DNA of 64,000 nucleotides. Source: Ligula intestinalis (Eukaryota; Platyhelminthes; Cestoda; Diphyllobothriidea; Diphyllobothriidae). Shown in pieces: positions 32,881 to 44,150 of this stretch. A model generated the notes under the pieces. It ran no database searches and was not told the DNA's origin. It saw only the letters and a list, made by a program, of their open reading frames with translations. How positions within the stretch are numbered: the stretch's first letter is position 1; each line of letters opens with the position of its first letter. The DNA lies in the NCBI GenBank assembly GCA_036362985.1, contig JAYGXS010000001.1, positions 13,686,736 through 13,750,735 of the forward strand, given 5' to 3'. Both the position numbers and the translations under genes were made by a program.

Positions 32881-33730
32881 GCGCTGGGAGCATACCACCC
32901 TTTGGTAAAGGAGACATATGGTCGTGGGAGGGATGAGAAATTAAAAAGTCATAGGAGAAGGGAAGAGAAGCGAGGGATAATGTAGGCTTGGGCGCCAAAT
33001 GGCCACGTCAGCATCGAAAGTGGGATGATTATGGAGGATTTTGGGCAAATTGATTACGGCGGGCATCTGGACGTGATCGTTTGCAGTAGCGTAAGGCCCT
33101 GTACGCTGGTGCCAATTCGACACATCTGTTGACCGAATTCTCATCCGTGGACCAGGCTTCGATAAATTCTCTGCTCGTCTTGTTTCCCGCATGGGCGAGT
33201 ACCTTGACGGCAGCGAAGTTGAACTCATGGCCTGTTTCGTAGGTGTGAGTTGCAACTTGTGATGATTCGTCACCTAGTCGCACGGCCTGCTTGTGTTCAC
33301 GTATACGCGATCCGAGCATGCGTACCGTTTGACCTGTATAATTACAGGGACAGTTTAGGCATGGGATGCGATATACTACACCCGATTGTTCATTCTGCGT
33401 AAGCTGGTCTTTTATTTTCATCACTCTGCTGCGCATTGTAGCTTTGGGTCTGTGTGCAATTCCAACACCTAGCCCCGCAGCGATGCGCTCAGTCGCTTCT
33501 GAGACGTCTTTTATGTATGGCAGAGCGTGCCATATCTTCGGTGGTTCTTCTGTTTGGGTCCTCCGGGGCCGAACGCATAGGCATCGGTTTATAAATGCTT
33601 TTGGATAACCGTTCCGCCTGACCATATGTCTCCTTTACCAATAGAAATTCCTGGAATACGAGTATTTTCTCGCATTCATACCACCCTTTAGTTTTTATTT
33701 GGCTACTGGACGCTACTGTACCGCTCATGG
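32881..33730 (-). mobile_element. Penelope-like element, endonuclease end with inverted 5' scrap
   Basis: A minus-strand PLE copy holding the nuclease at 33625-33029. A 20-base segment of its upstream part (33620-33639) has a perfect inverted partner at 32904-32923, beyond its 3' side, in a block that also shares CATACCACCCTTT with 33678. So small pieces of the same element lie in opposite orientation around the nuclease, again a foldback-type arrangement. RT sequence is absent. Confidence 0.65.
33029..33625 (-). pseudogene. PLE GIY-YIG endonuclease, 198 aa intact domain
   Basis: This is the least damaged PLE nuclease here. The linker carries VRRNGYPKAFINRCL (residues 2-16), PPKIWHALPYIKDVSEATERI and VGIAHRPKATMRSRVM. 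The GIY-YIG motif begins at about residue 82 (GVVYRIPCLNCPCNYTGQTVRMLGSRIREHK in two overlapping pieces: GVVYRIPC and YTGQTVRML), then ETGHEFNFAAVKVLAHAG and SREFIEAWSTDENSVNRCVEL. The CLNCPC cluster between the motifs is typical of PLE nucleases. It has no stop inside. The first codon is arbitrary since the RT should lie upstream; other frames cover 33489-33728, suggesting a frameshift there. Confidence 0.85.
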
Positions 33731-36640
33731 GTGCAAACTTGCAGCCTTGAGTTTCGGCTGATTACACCCGACGGTTTTGTTAACCCTAACCATTCGCCAC
33801 TGTTTTGCATGCGATGCCTGTTTTTACAGTCCAAAATTATGTTCACTCAAATGATAATGATTGAAACCGTAGATATTATCGGAGTGGTCGAACTCCCACA
33901 TTTCTTAAATATATGAGTAGATGGATATTTAACTATTTTAATTAGTGATTTTGAAATTTTTGAAATCACAAGCCGCGTTAAGTGCAAAAATCCCTGTCTT
34001 TGACTAAATTTGTATCAATCATCAGAAAAAAGTGTCAGCTTCATTATAAAATAAAATCACATGAAACATTTTATAAAGCCGATGAGAGCAATGACTTTAA
34101 ATAACCGCTTACATGACATCTATATCACAAAGCGGTCTTTTTAATGAAAAGTGGCTATCAGCAGTGGAAATTTGTTCAACCAAAAACGCTTACTTTTCCT
34201 CCGCAAACGTTATTGCGCTGTTAATATTCAAGTAAAAAGAACAGCTTATTCTAACGAAACAGGGACATTTAAAACGTTAGTTATGAGCTGCGCTTTATTA
34301 GAAATATACATCAATGAGTTCTTGAAAGGGAAAATTCCCTGACTTAGCGATTTTGGGAAAATAAAACTGTATCCAAATATGCATGAAAAAGTATGCAAAT
34401 ATGCTTTTAACTAAATTTTAATGGTTTCAATGAGCATGATATATGCAGCATTTGATACAGATTCGATTTCCCTGCTGCATACTGAAAGCCCTAAACAGAC
34501 ATACAGACGAAGAGTTAGCATAGCTTGAGAACTTTTTCATTTCCTTACTTGTGTCTTTTTCCCGCCTTAGCTTTGAAGGAAGTATCAAATATAATTCTCG
34601 AACATAAATTTTGTGTTGTCTTACACCCTTTAGTCAGTAAGACATACACTAGAACTTCTATCTCATTAAGCAACAATTGAGATGACGTAATGGAATATAT
34701 GTTCGAATAAATTACTGAAATAATGTTGTAATCTTGGTAATCTGACAGACTTATCTCAGTATATTTTACTCACCTACGGATGCCGGCTTTTAAACATGCT
34801 TCATTCCGACCGCTTGCATCATTCTAATTTTTGAATAGGCATACAAAAGTAGGATGGATTTCTTCATTAATTGTCGACGGCTTTATAAATGCAAATATAT
34901 TTTATCGAAAATATACACAAAAATATTCTTTTCCGTGTGCATTTTGCCGCTAATTATAAATTTCTCAATTTACGTGCTTGATTATTGAGTAGTTTTCTGG
35001 TTTTAAAAAAATACTTAAACTGCCGAATAATTTTGAACTCTACCTGCCAAACCACTTACAGTGGATTGCCCATCTGCTTAAGGCTAAAGATTTTTACAAG
35101 GAAATCACTGTGAATATAGGTAGCTTATGCTGCTTTCCCCAAAGTCTTAAAGCTATGACGTAATAATCTTTCTTCAAAATAGGACACATTGTGATTTACC
35201 AAGCAAAAGTACCTTGTTTAGAAATACCAGCTTTTAAGCAAAACGGAAAATTTCAAAAACACGTACACTGGGCATATTAGGAAAATGTAGGTTTAAAACG
35301 CAGATGAAGCCTGATCATGCAAAAAGAATGAGCTAATATAGCAATGCATCAAGAATTTTATTATGAAATAATTGTATAGTACAAGTTCGGATATATTCGC
35401 TTACCTATTATGTGCAGTGTTATATACGGCTGTAACCGAATAGTCCAAAATGCCGTAATGTATTCCAATACGGTTTTACGAGACATACTAGCTCTTTCTC
35501 CCGTGTATACGTTATTTTGGGCTAACGCAACCAGATTTTCGCTTAATTACGCAGATTAAGAAGTCACACGAATAGGGTTTTTTATAAGCTCACGTGCGGA
35601 CATGACAGTCAGTGACTAATAAATAGGTTAATGGAATTTTCAGGTGCATTTGTAAACATACCATTTTTTGTACACAAAAAGAAATTTTTCTTCCGTCGCA
35701 TTTGTGTTTAATTATTTTGGGATTTCGATTTAGGTGAGGTTCAGATTGTTCTTGAACTGGCTTTAATCGATTGGCCATAAATAAGTATTGTATTTTATGT
35801 GTTTATTAAATTCTTCAAAATAATATATTTACTGAACACATTTATCTAAATTTTGCGTTTCTCTGGCTTTCTTTCTAATGCACCGGTTTGTCTGGTTATG
35901 CTATTAGAAATATCCAAACAAGTCAATGCATTGCGAAGAAAAATGACTGTCTGCAACAGTGTACACAAAGTAAAATGCCTAGAGCCAATTTAAATGCTTT
36001 TTGCAACAACTTTTTTCTTGATGGAGAGTTTTATTTAGATATTTTAAAGTCAAAGTTTTGCGTTTTTTTAACATTCGTGAAGATTAAGGCGAGATAAAAT
36101 CGCAAGGTGTGACCGGTTTTTAAGTTCCACGAAAATATTAAATATATCGTCTGCTAAAATTGGAAGACCTCAATTTTCTGTGCATACTGACGCAGTTTTC
36201 AGGATCCATCTTTACTCTTAGGCCCCCTCCAAAAATCGCAAATGCACGTCTCGGTAGCAGAATAGTTAATATGATTTTGCGAAAACTGAAAATCTTCTTC
36301 CCGTTCTGTTTCTATTTTCCCGATTGATTCATACTGAACTATAGACTACAAGTCTTTGCATGTCTTTTTGCATGCAAGTTGACAAAGATAAGTGACGGCA
36401 TGTCTCGGATGCTCATGTATGTGCTTGTTTACTCTCCTTACATCTTAATTTTATGGAAGAAAACGCGTCAAATTTGCCAAAACGGATTTTTGTTAACAGA
36501 ATCCGCTCTATATTTCTTGAAAACAATATCGGCAGGAGTTTCCTCGGTAGCACGTTTATGTTCTTATTTATATTTAAATGCGTACTCAAACGCTTTCTGC
36601 AAGACAGAAACATGGGGCATTTTACATGCGATATCACTAT
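33731..36640. other. AT-rich stretch with no recognised gene
   Basis: Long AT-rich interval with only short unrecognised open frames. No repeats shared with the rest of the window were noticed. Confidence 0.45.
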
Positions 36641-36644
36641 TCAA

Positions 36645-36852
36645 ACCTAACCTTAACCTTTACTATAACCCTAACCTTTGCTACAACCCTACCCCTAAAC
36701 CTTGCCCTAACCCTTACCCTAACACTAACACTTACCCTTTCGCTTACCAGAACCCTAACCCTAGCTCTTACCCTAACAATAATCCTAACCCTTACCCTAA
36801 CCCTAACCCAAACCATAAACCTAACCATTATCTATACGCTAAACCTTACATA
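36645..36852 (-). repeat. Degenerate interstitial telomere-like repeat (CCCTAA)n
   Basis: About 200 bases of imperfect CCCTAA units, written C-rich on plus and so TTAGGG on minus. Runs of two or three perfect units (for example at 36697-36725 and 36785-36810) alternate with mutated ones (CCTTACC, ACACTAA). TTAGGG is the usual metazoan telomere repeat. The overlapping open frames with Pro/Asn or Thr/Leu repeats are translations of this tract. Confidence 0.85.
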
Positions 36853-38830
36853 AATTAATTTTGAAGTGATTTTATTAAAAAATAAGAACATATGGGTGCT
36901 ACCAAGGAAACTCCTGCCACAATGTTGTATCTCAGATTTCCATTTAGCTCAATTTCCTGAAGAAAAAACGAACTTTTCCGTTCTCTGAAAAGATAAACTT
37001 AAAACATTTGTGGTTTTTTAAAACATTTTTCAGGTACAACATAAATAACTCAAATATTTTGGTCTGCAGCCTTTAATAATGTAAGAACTTCCTTGGATAT
37101 AGACAACCTTTGGATTTTGCCAACTTCTGCGCCCACATTTGTCTTCAATGTACTTATCTGAAATGGTATCTTTTCTTTCAAACGTTCGTCTACATATGAA
37201 GTCAATTCAACGGATAAAATACATAATCTCAAAAATGTTGAACCATCCACTTAGTTTTTTATCTTCCCACTTCATAATTTAGGCAATCTATTGTACATTT
37301 AATGTTTCTAAATAACATGTTGTATAACTTCTGCCTAAGGAAAATCTCGTGTTTCCCCACGAATTGAGGAAGAAGTCACATAAAGCTCCTTATATTTTGC
37401 AATGGTTTTGCATCAGGCTGTATCTGCTAATGAATGCCGAAATACACCGACGAATACGGTCTATTATAAAAAGACATTTCACAGACGTAAAAAATTTCAT
37501 CATTGGGACCCCTTTGAAAACTGAGAGCCAACCTTGTTAAAAAACAGAATTTGCACAAGGAGTAATGTGCTATTTAATCATTTAAAAGATATTATTTCCT
37601 ATTCAAAGCAACCTTTGGATTGAGCCGATTGATTAATGTCAAAGTAGCGATTACTGACTAAGCAGATAAAAAGCATCAATCATTTTTGAGTTGTCTTAAC
37701 TAAAACTATTAAACTGGGAAAAGAAATCCCACCTTCATTTTAGGAGTAAATACCCCAGAGGGTCTGGAATAGCCAATGCAGGCAATATTGTATGTAATTG
37801 AACGACACAATATTTAAATCGCAAAGTAGTGAATGAAGGACAAGCACTTGTGTTGATCTCTATTCACATTCTATACACTTTCGGCTTGAGCCTATAAAGC
37901 CCAATTTCTATTGATTACTTCCAAGCAAGTTATTAATGTCTGACGAGATGAAAGGGTCTCAATTATTTCCTGTTATAGTCCTTAATCAGAATTCACTGCA
38001 CGTAGAAGTCTCCCAGAAGGACTGAAGGAATCGATACAAACAACTGCGTAAATCTTCCGCTTACGCCACATTGATATTGCAAAGTGGCCACTGAAGGACA
38101 CGTGCTTAGGAATTTAAACAAATTGGAATGCAAACAAAACAAAAGCGCCGCAAATCCTTCCCCTGAGCAACATTCTGTTTAAGCACGAAAGTGAATAGAA
38201 CAAAGGATTTTACCCAGACAGGAGCTTTTAGAGACTCCTGCACTTACAACTTTTGTTTACAATAGAGGATGTTTTGTTTAAAACATGTGCGTAGCCAAAT
38301 CTTAGAAAACTTTTTAGGCTCTTGTAGTTTGAAAATAGCAAAATGAAACATGTAAATAGTGAAAGGAACGTAGGGCTTACAACAAATACTTTGCTCAACA
38401 AATAATAAACAAAAAAGATGCACTGTGTATTGGCAACTTCCATGGCTCTTTTTTTAATTGAGTATTCCAAAGTCTTCTTCAATCCATCCAACAACTTCAA
38501 CGGAAATACCCCCAATTTTGCCTTTAAGCAAACTAAGGGTCCATATGTTGGGCCTTTTAATATTTCAGACCAAATTTGTGGAACACTGCCGGGTGAAGCT
38601 GTCTATATCTAGTCGCTGGGTTTCAATTTTAATTAATATTTGAAAGGGCATGCGTGAGAATAGTCCTAACACGTTGATGCAATATTTTTGATGAAATTAA
38701 AAAGTCTCTCACGTCCATTCAGTTTTATTTCATAAAAAGTTTCGAAGTGATTTTATGAAGTACACAGCTGATGTTTAGAAGATCAGAAGACATTTTGACA
38801 AAAGTAGCTTATGTAGACCCACTCATATAA
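36853..38830. other. Stretch with no recognised gene
   Basis: AT-rich. 37655-37860 repeats 30380-30600; a diverged second unit follows at about 37970-38110. No protein or RNA gene recognised. Confidence 0.4.
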
Positions 38831-39342
38831 CCCTAGTCCCAGCTTTTTGTCTTGCAAAAACGGTGGTTATAGAGTTTTTTTGGGGCAAAGAAATAGAATA
38901 GGCAGCGAAGGAAATTTTTGGAAGTAAGTGTAATTTGAAAAATTGTAATCGATTTTGCTTCTCGTGGCCGCTGGGAGTAAGTTGTTCCGCATGTAAATTG
39001 AAGGTGTGCGCGGCGCTTCGCGCCACGGAATATACTAATCTAACTCCAGAACGGTAATTTGGATCTCAAGTAGGTTAAAGTAGACGATCTCCTAACCACC
39101 ACTTCAATTTTTCGGGAAATTAAAGGAACCTGAAATTTGATAATCGGGTTTTTCCGCAATAAGTTAAATGATAATACAGGTTAGGAAAATCTAAAGAGAT
39201 ATCAATCAACAACACTTCCAAATACGGTTAAATAAAAATGCACGTAGCATTTATTTAAGTATATTCCACTGCGCGTTCTTATTCCCCACAAATTAGAAAA
39301 CCCATTAACTACAATTTTGTAAAAAAACTTGCAGGGAAAAGG
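38831..39342 (-). mobile_element. MITE-like inverted-repeat element, copy C
   Basis: The reverse complement of this block aligns with copy B along its length: the terminal CCTAGTCCCAGC and GGTGGTTATAG block, the ATCTC-TTTTCCTAA-CTGTATTATCATTTAA segment (seen in two parts), and the central TGGCGCGAAGCGCCGCG block at about 39003. The right-hand terminal repeat is more decayed. No coding capacity; the frame 39026-38823 (MARSAA...) is a passenger. Confidence 0.65.
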
Positions 39343-40550
39343 GATTAATGAGTAGGCCAACGAAAGTTACTGTTGCCGGCATTTTGATATACCTCTTCTT
39401 AAGTGACAGATGTTCCCCTAAATGCCCATTCTGTGTATTCATGAACGTTCCTGTGCACGTAATGCCTGTTTAACTAAACACCACTTTGTTGATAACCTGC
39501 ACATCTATGGAGTCCACAGAATGTTCACATCTATTAACGGAAAATGAATAGTGCTGTAGTCTATGAATTCCAATTCAATATTTTATATTTAATTCCGGAG
39601 AAGATGAAAAGGGCCGTTTACCGAAATATGCACTTCGGTTCACGCTACAACTTTTGCTGGACTTCTTTTCAGTAGACAGGGCTGCAGTTTTGGATTTCCC
39701 TTTGCATAAGCCACACAAAAAACTGGATTCGTGGCCCATTGAGACTTGATCCTTTAAATATCACTTCCTAGCGCAGATACTGCTGCAACAAACATAGATA
39801 CCCTACACGTCTAGTGACCTCCTGAAAAAGATAACATGCTTATGCCTGCATACACTGTTTTGGTACATGTACGTCCCGAACGATGCATTAATTTTACTGA
39901 CAAATGTAACCAAACCGCCCGAATTGATAGCAATTCCATAGATCTCAAACGATGGTCAAATGCAAGAAATCGCTGGTGGTAATCATCTCGTGAATGAGAG
40001 TTATTAAAGCCTATTTCTGTTTACGCATACATGTCTGATTGTTTGTTGCAATCGGCCTTTAGAAGGCTTGCTCAGGGAAAGTTTCTTGGATTGAACAGTC
40101 TTTATTATTTTTTAAGTTTTCCAAACTGATGCCAGAGGTGACTAACTTTGCTACAATTCGTGAATTTGTTTTAATTGATATCATTGCTAACGCTATTTCC
40201 TTCAATCTCAAAGGAGAGTAAACTACGTTGACCTACACACAGCGCACTATAGTATGGCAGGGGCTGGATACAAATTGTTTAAGTTTGTAAAATATTGGTC
40301 ATAACGCGCATACTGGTATGAACGCATGCACGAAGACTTTGAAATAATAACGAACAACCTTAAGCAAAATGTGTACTTAGAAGAAACTTTAAAAGTTGTT
40401 ATTTTTTGTTAAGAAAATTAAAATTTTACTAATACTCCCGAAGCTCCGAAGACGTAAAAATATAGTGAGACACTTAGCTGTATTGAAATACAAGCATTCC
40501 AAGATATTAAATTATGAAGATAAATATTTCTTTGGGAAAATTGGAATTTT
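39343..40550. other. Stretch with no recognised gene
   Basis: AT-rich; nothing supported. Confidence 0.4.
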
Positions 40551-40556
40551 TTGTGT

Positions 40557-40591
40557 AAATTTTCGACGCAGGAACAACCGGTCGTCTTCAG
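40557..40591 (-). ncRNA. Hammerhead-like ribozyme motif (class 3, AAUU stem III)
   Basis: CUGAAGA (40591-40585) and GAAAAUUU (40564-40557) lie at the same 35-base span as the copy at 13624. Stem II begins GAC and closes GUC with a weaker middle. The cleavage-site base is U here. It follows a PLE nuclease remnant on the same strand. Confidence 0.5.
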
Positions 40592-41070
40592 ACGTGAAAA
40601 TGTGTGTAGCAAACACCTCAGGTTTTCAAACGTTCAACAAAATCAATATTCATTCACGTGTGCACCGAGTGGCAGGATTGTCATCCTGTGCTAGTAGGCG
40701 TTACGTGCCTTTTGTTAATTTGCTGTGTTTGGTGGCACGCATTAATTTGGTTTCGAGGCAGCCATAACTGGCGTCCAAATTATTATGCCTGTTCATGCAT
40801 GCCTCGTCTAAGTGCATTGCTTCAAGGAATTCATGGCCTTTTCTAGTTGTATAAGTGCCAACAATCCGTGTGTTCTCCCATGTGAATTTGTGGCCGGTTT
40901 CCAGTCTGTGCATGGCCACCTGGGATAAAAAGGTCTCGTCTTCTGACCGCCGATTTATGTTGTTGTATGCGGGTTGAGACGCATTTCCCACTTTGGCCAC
41001 AATAACTGCATCACAACTGGAACACGGGATCTTTTAGACAACTCCTTATCTTTAAAGATAGCCAACCTTG
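40557..41070 (-). mobile_element. Penelope-like element remnant (PLE class 3)
   Basis: On the minus strand the nuclease start reads KIPCSSCDAVIVAKVGNA (about 41035-40980, partly in a second frame). The open frame 41000-40701 then carries ETGHKFTWENTRIVG, GHEFLEAMHLDEACMNRH and a stop after KGT. The second nuclease motif is damaged (IVAKVG in place of YVGE-type). About 110 bases after the stop lies a class 3 hammerhead core. A more decayed CUGAAGA-type candidate lies upstream at 41498-41536 on the same strand, where a second PLE terminal region would be expected. Confidence 0.75.
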
Positions 41071-41199
41071 TCCTAAGGCTGTAAAAACTGTGATCGTAAG
41101 GTGGTTGCGGGTTAGTGTGCCCTTTGTATCTAATGTTTTAGTAGCTGCCTTTCGAAAAGCACAGATACGTTCTTTGCGTATTTGAGAGTACATCAGGTT

Positions 41200-43190
41200 A
41201 GTGTTTTCGATAACTCGTTGGACGTACTAGTGTTTTAGCTCGATTCAGTAGGCTGTACACAAAATTTATTCTGTGAGAGACAGAGTGGTTGCTCCCAAAA
41301 TGTAGGATGATTTCCGAATATGTTTCTTGAGGGTAAACAGATGAACCGATAAACTTCTCACTTGATTTATATAAAAAAGACTTTCCCGTAGTCAAAATAT
41401 TGAAATCATGTTGCCGTTATTTAATTACAAGTACTTACAAATACAAATTCCGATAAATTTTCGAGCGTTTTAAGTGCTGTCAAGCTTTCATCCACAAATG
41501 CAGATTAGGTTCGGCGTTTTTAGCAAACGTCTTCAGTACGATATATATATTACAAGCATTTACCGAAGAATCAGTTTTTTTAATATTCGTAATTATGAAG
41601 GTAAAAAGTCGTTTTCCGGACAAAAAGGTTTTTTTATGATTAAGTCCACTCAGTGGATCAAAATAACATGACCAAATATATGCTTCACTACCAAGTCAAA
41701 GTTCATCATGACTTTTGCATGCATCTATCGCCATACTGTATTGAAGCTCCTACATTTTTCAGACAAGGCTTGTCCGAAGTACTCGTAGATCTAAAATACT
41801 TAATTTAGTACGGAATACCCGGTAGACTGGCTTAATTCGGCCGTTCGAACGCCGAGAAGCCGTGCATCGAAAGCCGACTTATGCTTGTTTTGCGTGCATA
41901 TAGTTGCCACATCAGAAATCTCAAGATAAACTCCTAATTACATTATTTTTTGCGTGCAATACTAACGTTCATCTAAAAATACATTGGCTTGTGGAATGGG
42001 CTGTGAGCTTAAATAATCCAGCTACGGCTTCAAGGCAACAAATAACAGGGGACTAAAGTTGAAAACCACAGACTCTTTAGCTGTAAGCAGGAAAATTTTA
42101 TGCAGAAATCCAAGTTAGACAATAAACCAGAGCGGTAATTTTAATGGCACTGTGGGAGCGGTAAAGCAGGGTGGCAAACGGACCCTCTGCTGCCAAGAAT
42201 CACTGGGTTTCGACGCAAAGAAAATTCCCTCTATGATGGTGTGTGTGTTTGTTGTCTATTGCCTATTGTCATTCAGTTTTGATTTGGCAATCTACTGAGA
42301 GAGCGATAAATGCATGAAAACAAGATTATTTTCTGTGCGCCTGGCAGAATTTTGAACATACACGCAAAAGCCTCAAGCAGCCGTGGAAATTCCCAATTTA
42401 AAACTTCTATCATAGATATGAGAAGAGAGTCGTTCAATTTTTCTCTGGTGATAAACCAGCATAAAATTTGGGCATCTAGGCTGCCTTCTTTGCAAACGAC
42501 TAGACTCTAAATAAGGCTTCCTGGTGGAAAAAAGGCATGCGGGGCCGTAATCAACTAGGGACGTCCCAGTTAATCAGTAACATTGCTTTATTTAAACAAA
42601 TACGACGCTTTATGAATAAAAATATGATGGTCTCAGAAAATGCACCGTCAGAAACCTTTTAAAAAGCAAAAGAAACTCATCCTTTTTGTATCAAATTCAA
42701 CGAAAGAATTAAAGGAAAAAAAGTACTTTGCATGTTTTCTATGAAAAATGCTTGAACTTATAGGAGTATTCAATACCGCTGTGAAAAATTCATTGCATAT
42801 ATGTATTGATTTTTTAGAGTGGCATGGTTGCAAACGGTCGAAAAGAGGTTCGTTCTATGGCCACTATCTGGAGGTGACTGAACTGTGTTGGGATTTTTCT
42901 GCAAAACATTTAACCTTAAACCCCTGATCAAGTATTTTGATCGAATTAAATGTAACATTCCAGCATATTGCTTAACATTGTATTTCACTAAGTTCCGCTA
43001 CTAAAACGTTCACGATACATTTGATAGGTGGATGGCACATTGATATGTCTACTGCCCGAATCCCGATTTCTACAACATGCTTACAAAGGAGTAGATGCCG
43101 AGCAAGCTTCAGACTCCAGCGATGGTCTAGGCTGTCTCCTGTGGCCAACGGTTAAAACGCTGTTTTAAGCAGTAATCTGAAATGTCAAGC
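41200..43190. other. Stretch with no recognised gene
   Basis: AT-rich. 41665-41760 resembles 1740-1830. No protein or RNA gene recognised, apart from the weak motif listed at 41498. Confidence 0.4.
41498..41536 (-). ncRNA. Possible decayed hammerhead (class 3)
   Basis: CUGAAGA is intact at 41536-41530 and a CGUUU/AAACG helix could form, but GAAAAUU is replaced by GAACCTAA. Weak; listed for its position upstream of the PLE remnant. Confidence 0.25.
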
Positions 43191-43194
43191 GAGT

Positions 43195-43240
43195 GAACCT
43201 CTTGTTCCAGCGACTGCATCTTCGCCTCCTGGATTTTTCT
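43195..43240 (+). mobile_element. PLE tail scrap
   Basis: ACCTCTTGTTCCAGCGACTG followed by CATCTTCGCCT equals the last ~35 bases of PLE class 1 (compare 16605-16635 reversed). No hammerhead or coding part. Confidence 0.4.
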
Positions 43241-44150
43241 TAATACTGTGCAGGGCTTTCACGGGTCAGTCATCAGCATCACCTGCTCGAAGCATAAAGC
43301 GTCTTAATATTTGCCAGTTTAGGTCCAGATTGGTAGGTTAGTAGTCCTTGGTGGATCAGGAGTCCCCGCCGGATTCCAAACTGGGTGCAGTTGGGAGATG
43401 GAGAAAAGCCGCGATCTCAGTCGGCTTGAGTTAAAGGTCCACAACGATGATTTAAGTGCCTAGCCGGGAGCTATAGGCAAAAAGATGCTGACAGTCATGG
43501 GGCGAGACGCCGCAGTCGGGCCAGCTATCGGATGCAGAAGGGTCAAGTCGGTGTTGGTACTGGCGGATGAGCATGAAGTAGCCACTACGTAGCTGCTCCA
43601 GGATACAGCGAGTGACCCTCGGGAGTTGTCTTTCAATCAGAGGTTGACAGCCACCCAAAAGGACCGGGGTTGGTAGTTGAATTTTGCGTCCACGACAGCT
43701 CTTTGGTGAAGACGCTAGAGACCTGTCATGATGGCAGAGCTATCAGCTTCCTTGTAGAGAGCTCTAAGAGACGGTTGAACACTGCGGCTAGGTTCGAGGG
43801 CGTGGCAGCGGTGGGGATTTGAATAACTGGGTTGCGAGCAGGTCCACCAAAACTGCTGATCTGGGAGTGCGTTGTGAGGGGCGACTGGCAGGACAGAGGC
43901 CTCCGCGTGGAGACTATCGATAGGCGAAATCTTCTTATAACCCGTGATTAAGCGGAAGGTGACGTTCTGTGCTGACTGAAGGTGGTGGAGGCTGGAAGAG
44001 CTGATTGTAGGAGACCAGACTGGTGCCGCATAGGTGAGATATAGCTTGGCCAGCGCTTTGAATATGGTCGCCAAGGGCTCTTTCGCGCAGCCCCAGGATG
44101 TGCCCTGGTCGGTCGGGTGGGTGCATGGCATCCCAAACAATCACACCTAT
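43240..44150 (-). mobile_element. LINE-H: Jockey-type LINE, C-terminal remnant
   Basis: The minus-strand frame 44140-43715 holds the post-palm RT region: LAKLYLTYAAPVWSPTISSS, then LQSAQNVTFRLITGYKKISP, and HAEASVLPVAPHNALPDQQF. After a frame change, 43658-43452 holds LPRVTRCILEQLRSGYFMLI and YQHRLDPSASDSWPDCGVSPHDCQHLF, a C-terminal zinc-binding tail (C-x2-C...H...) common in Jockey-like elements. The palm is missing, so it is 5'-truncated. The end near 43240 is estimated by the loss of readable protein and a change of composition. Related frames at 43935-44199 are shadows. Confidence 0.75.

Noticed and set aside
36578..36858. Overlapping open frames with Pro/Asn, Thr/Leu or Val/Arg repeats
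   Set aside because: They are translations of the CCCTAA tract in three frames; no start context or homologue.
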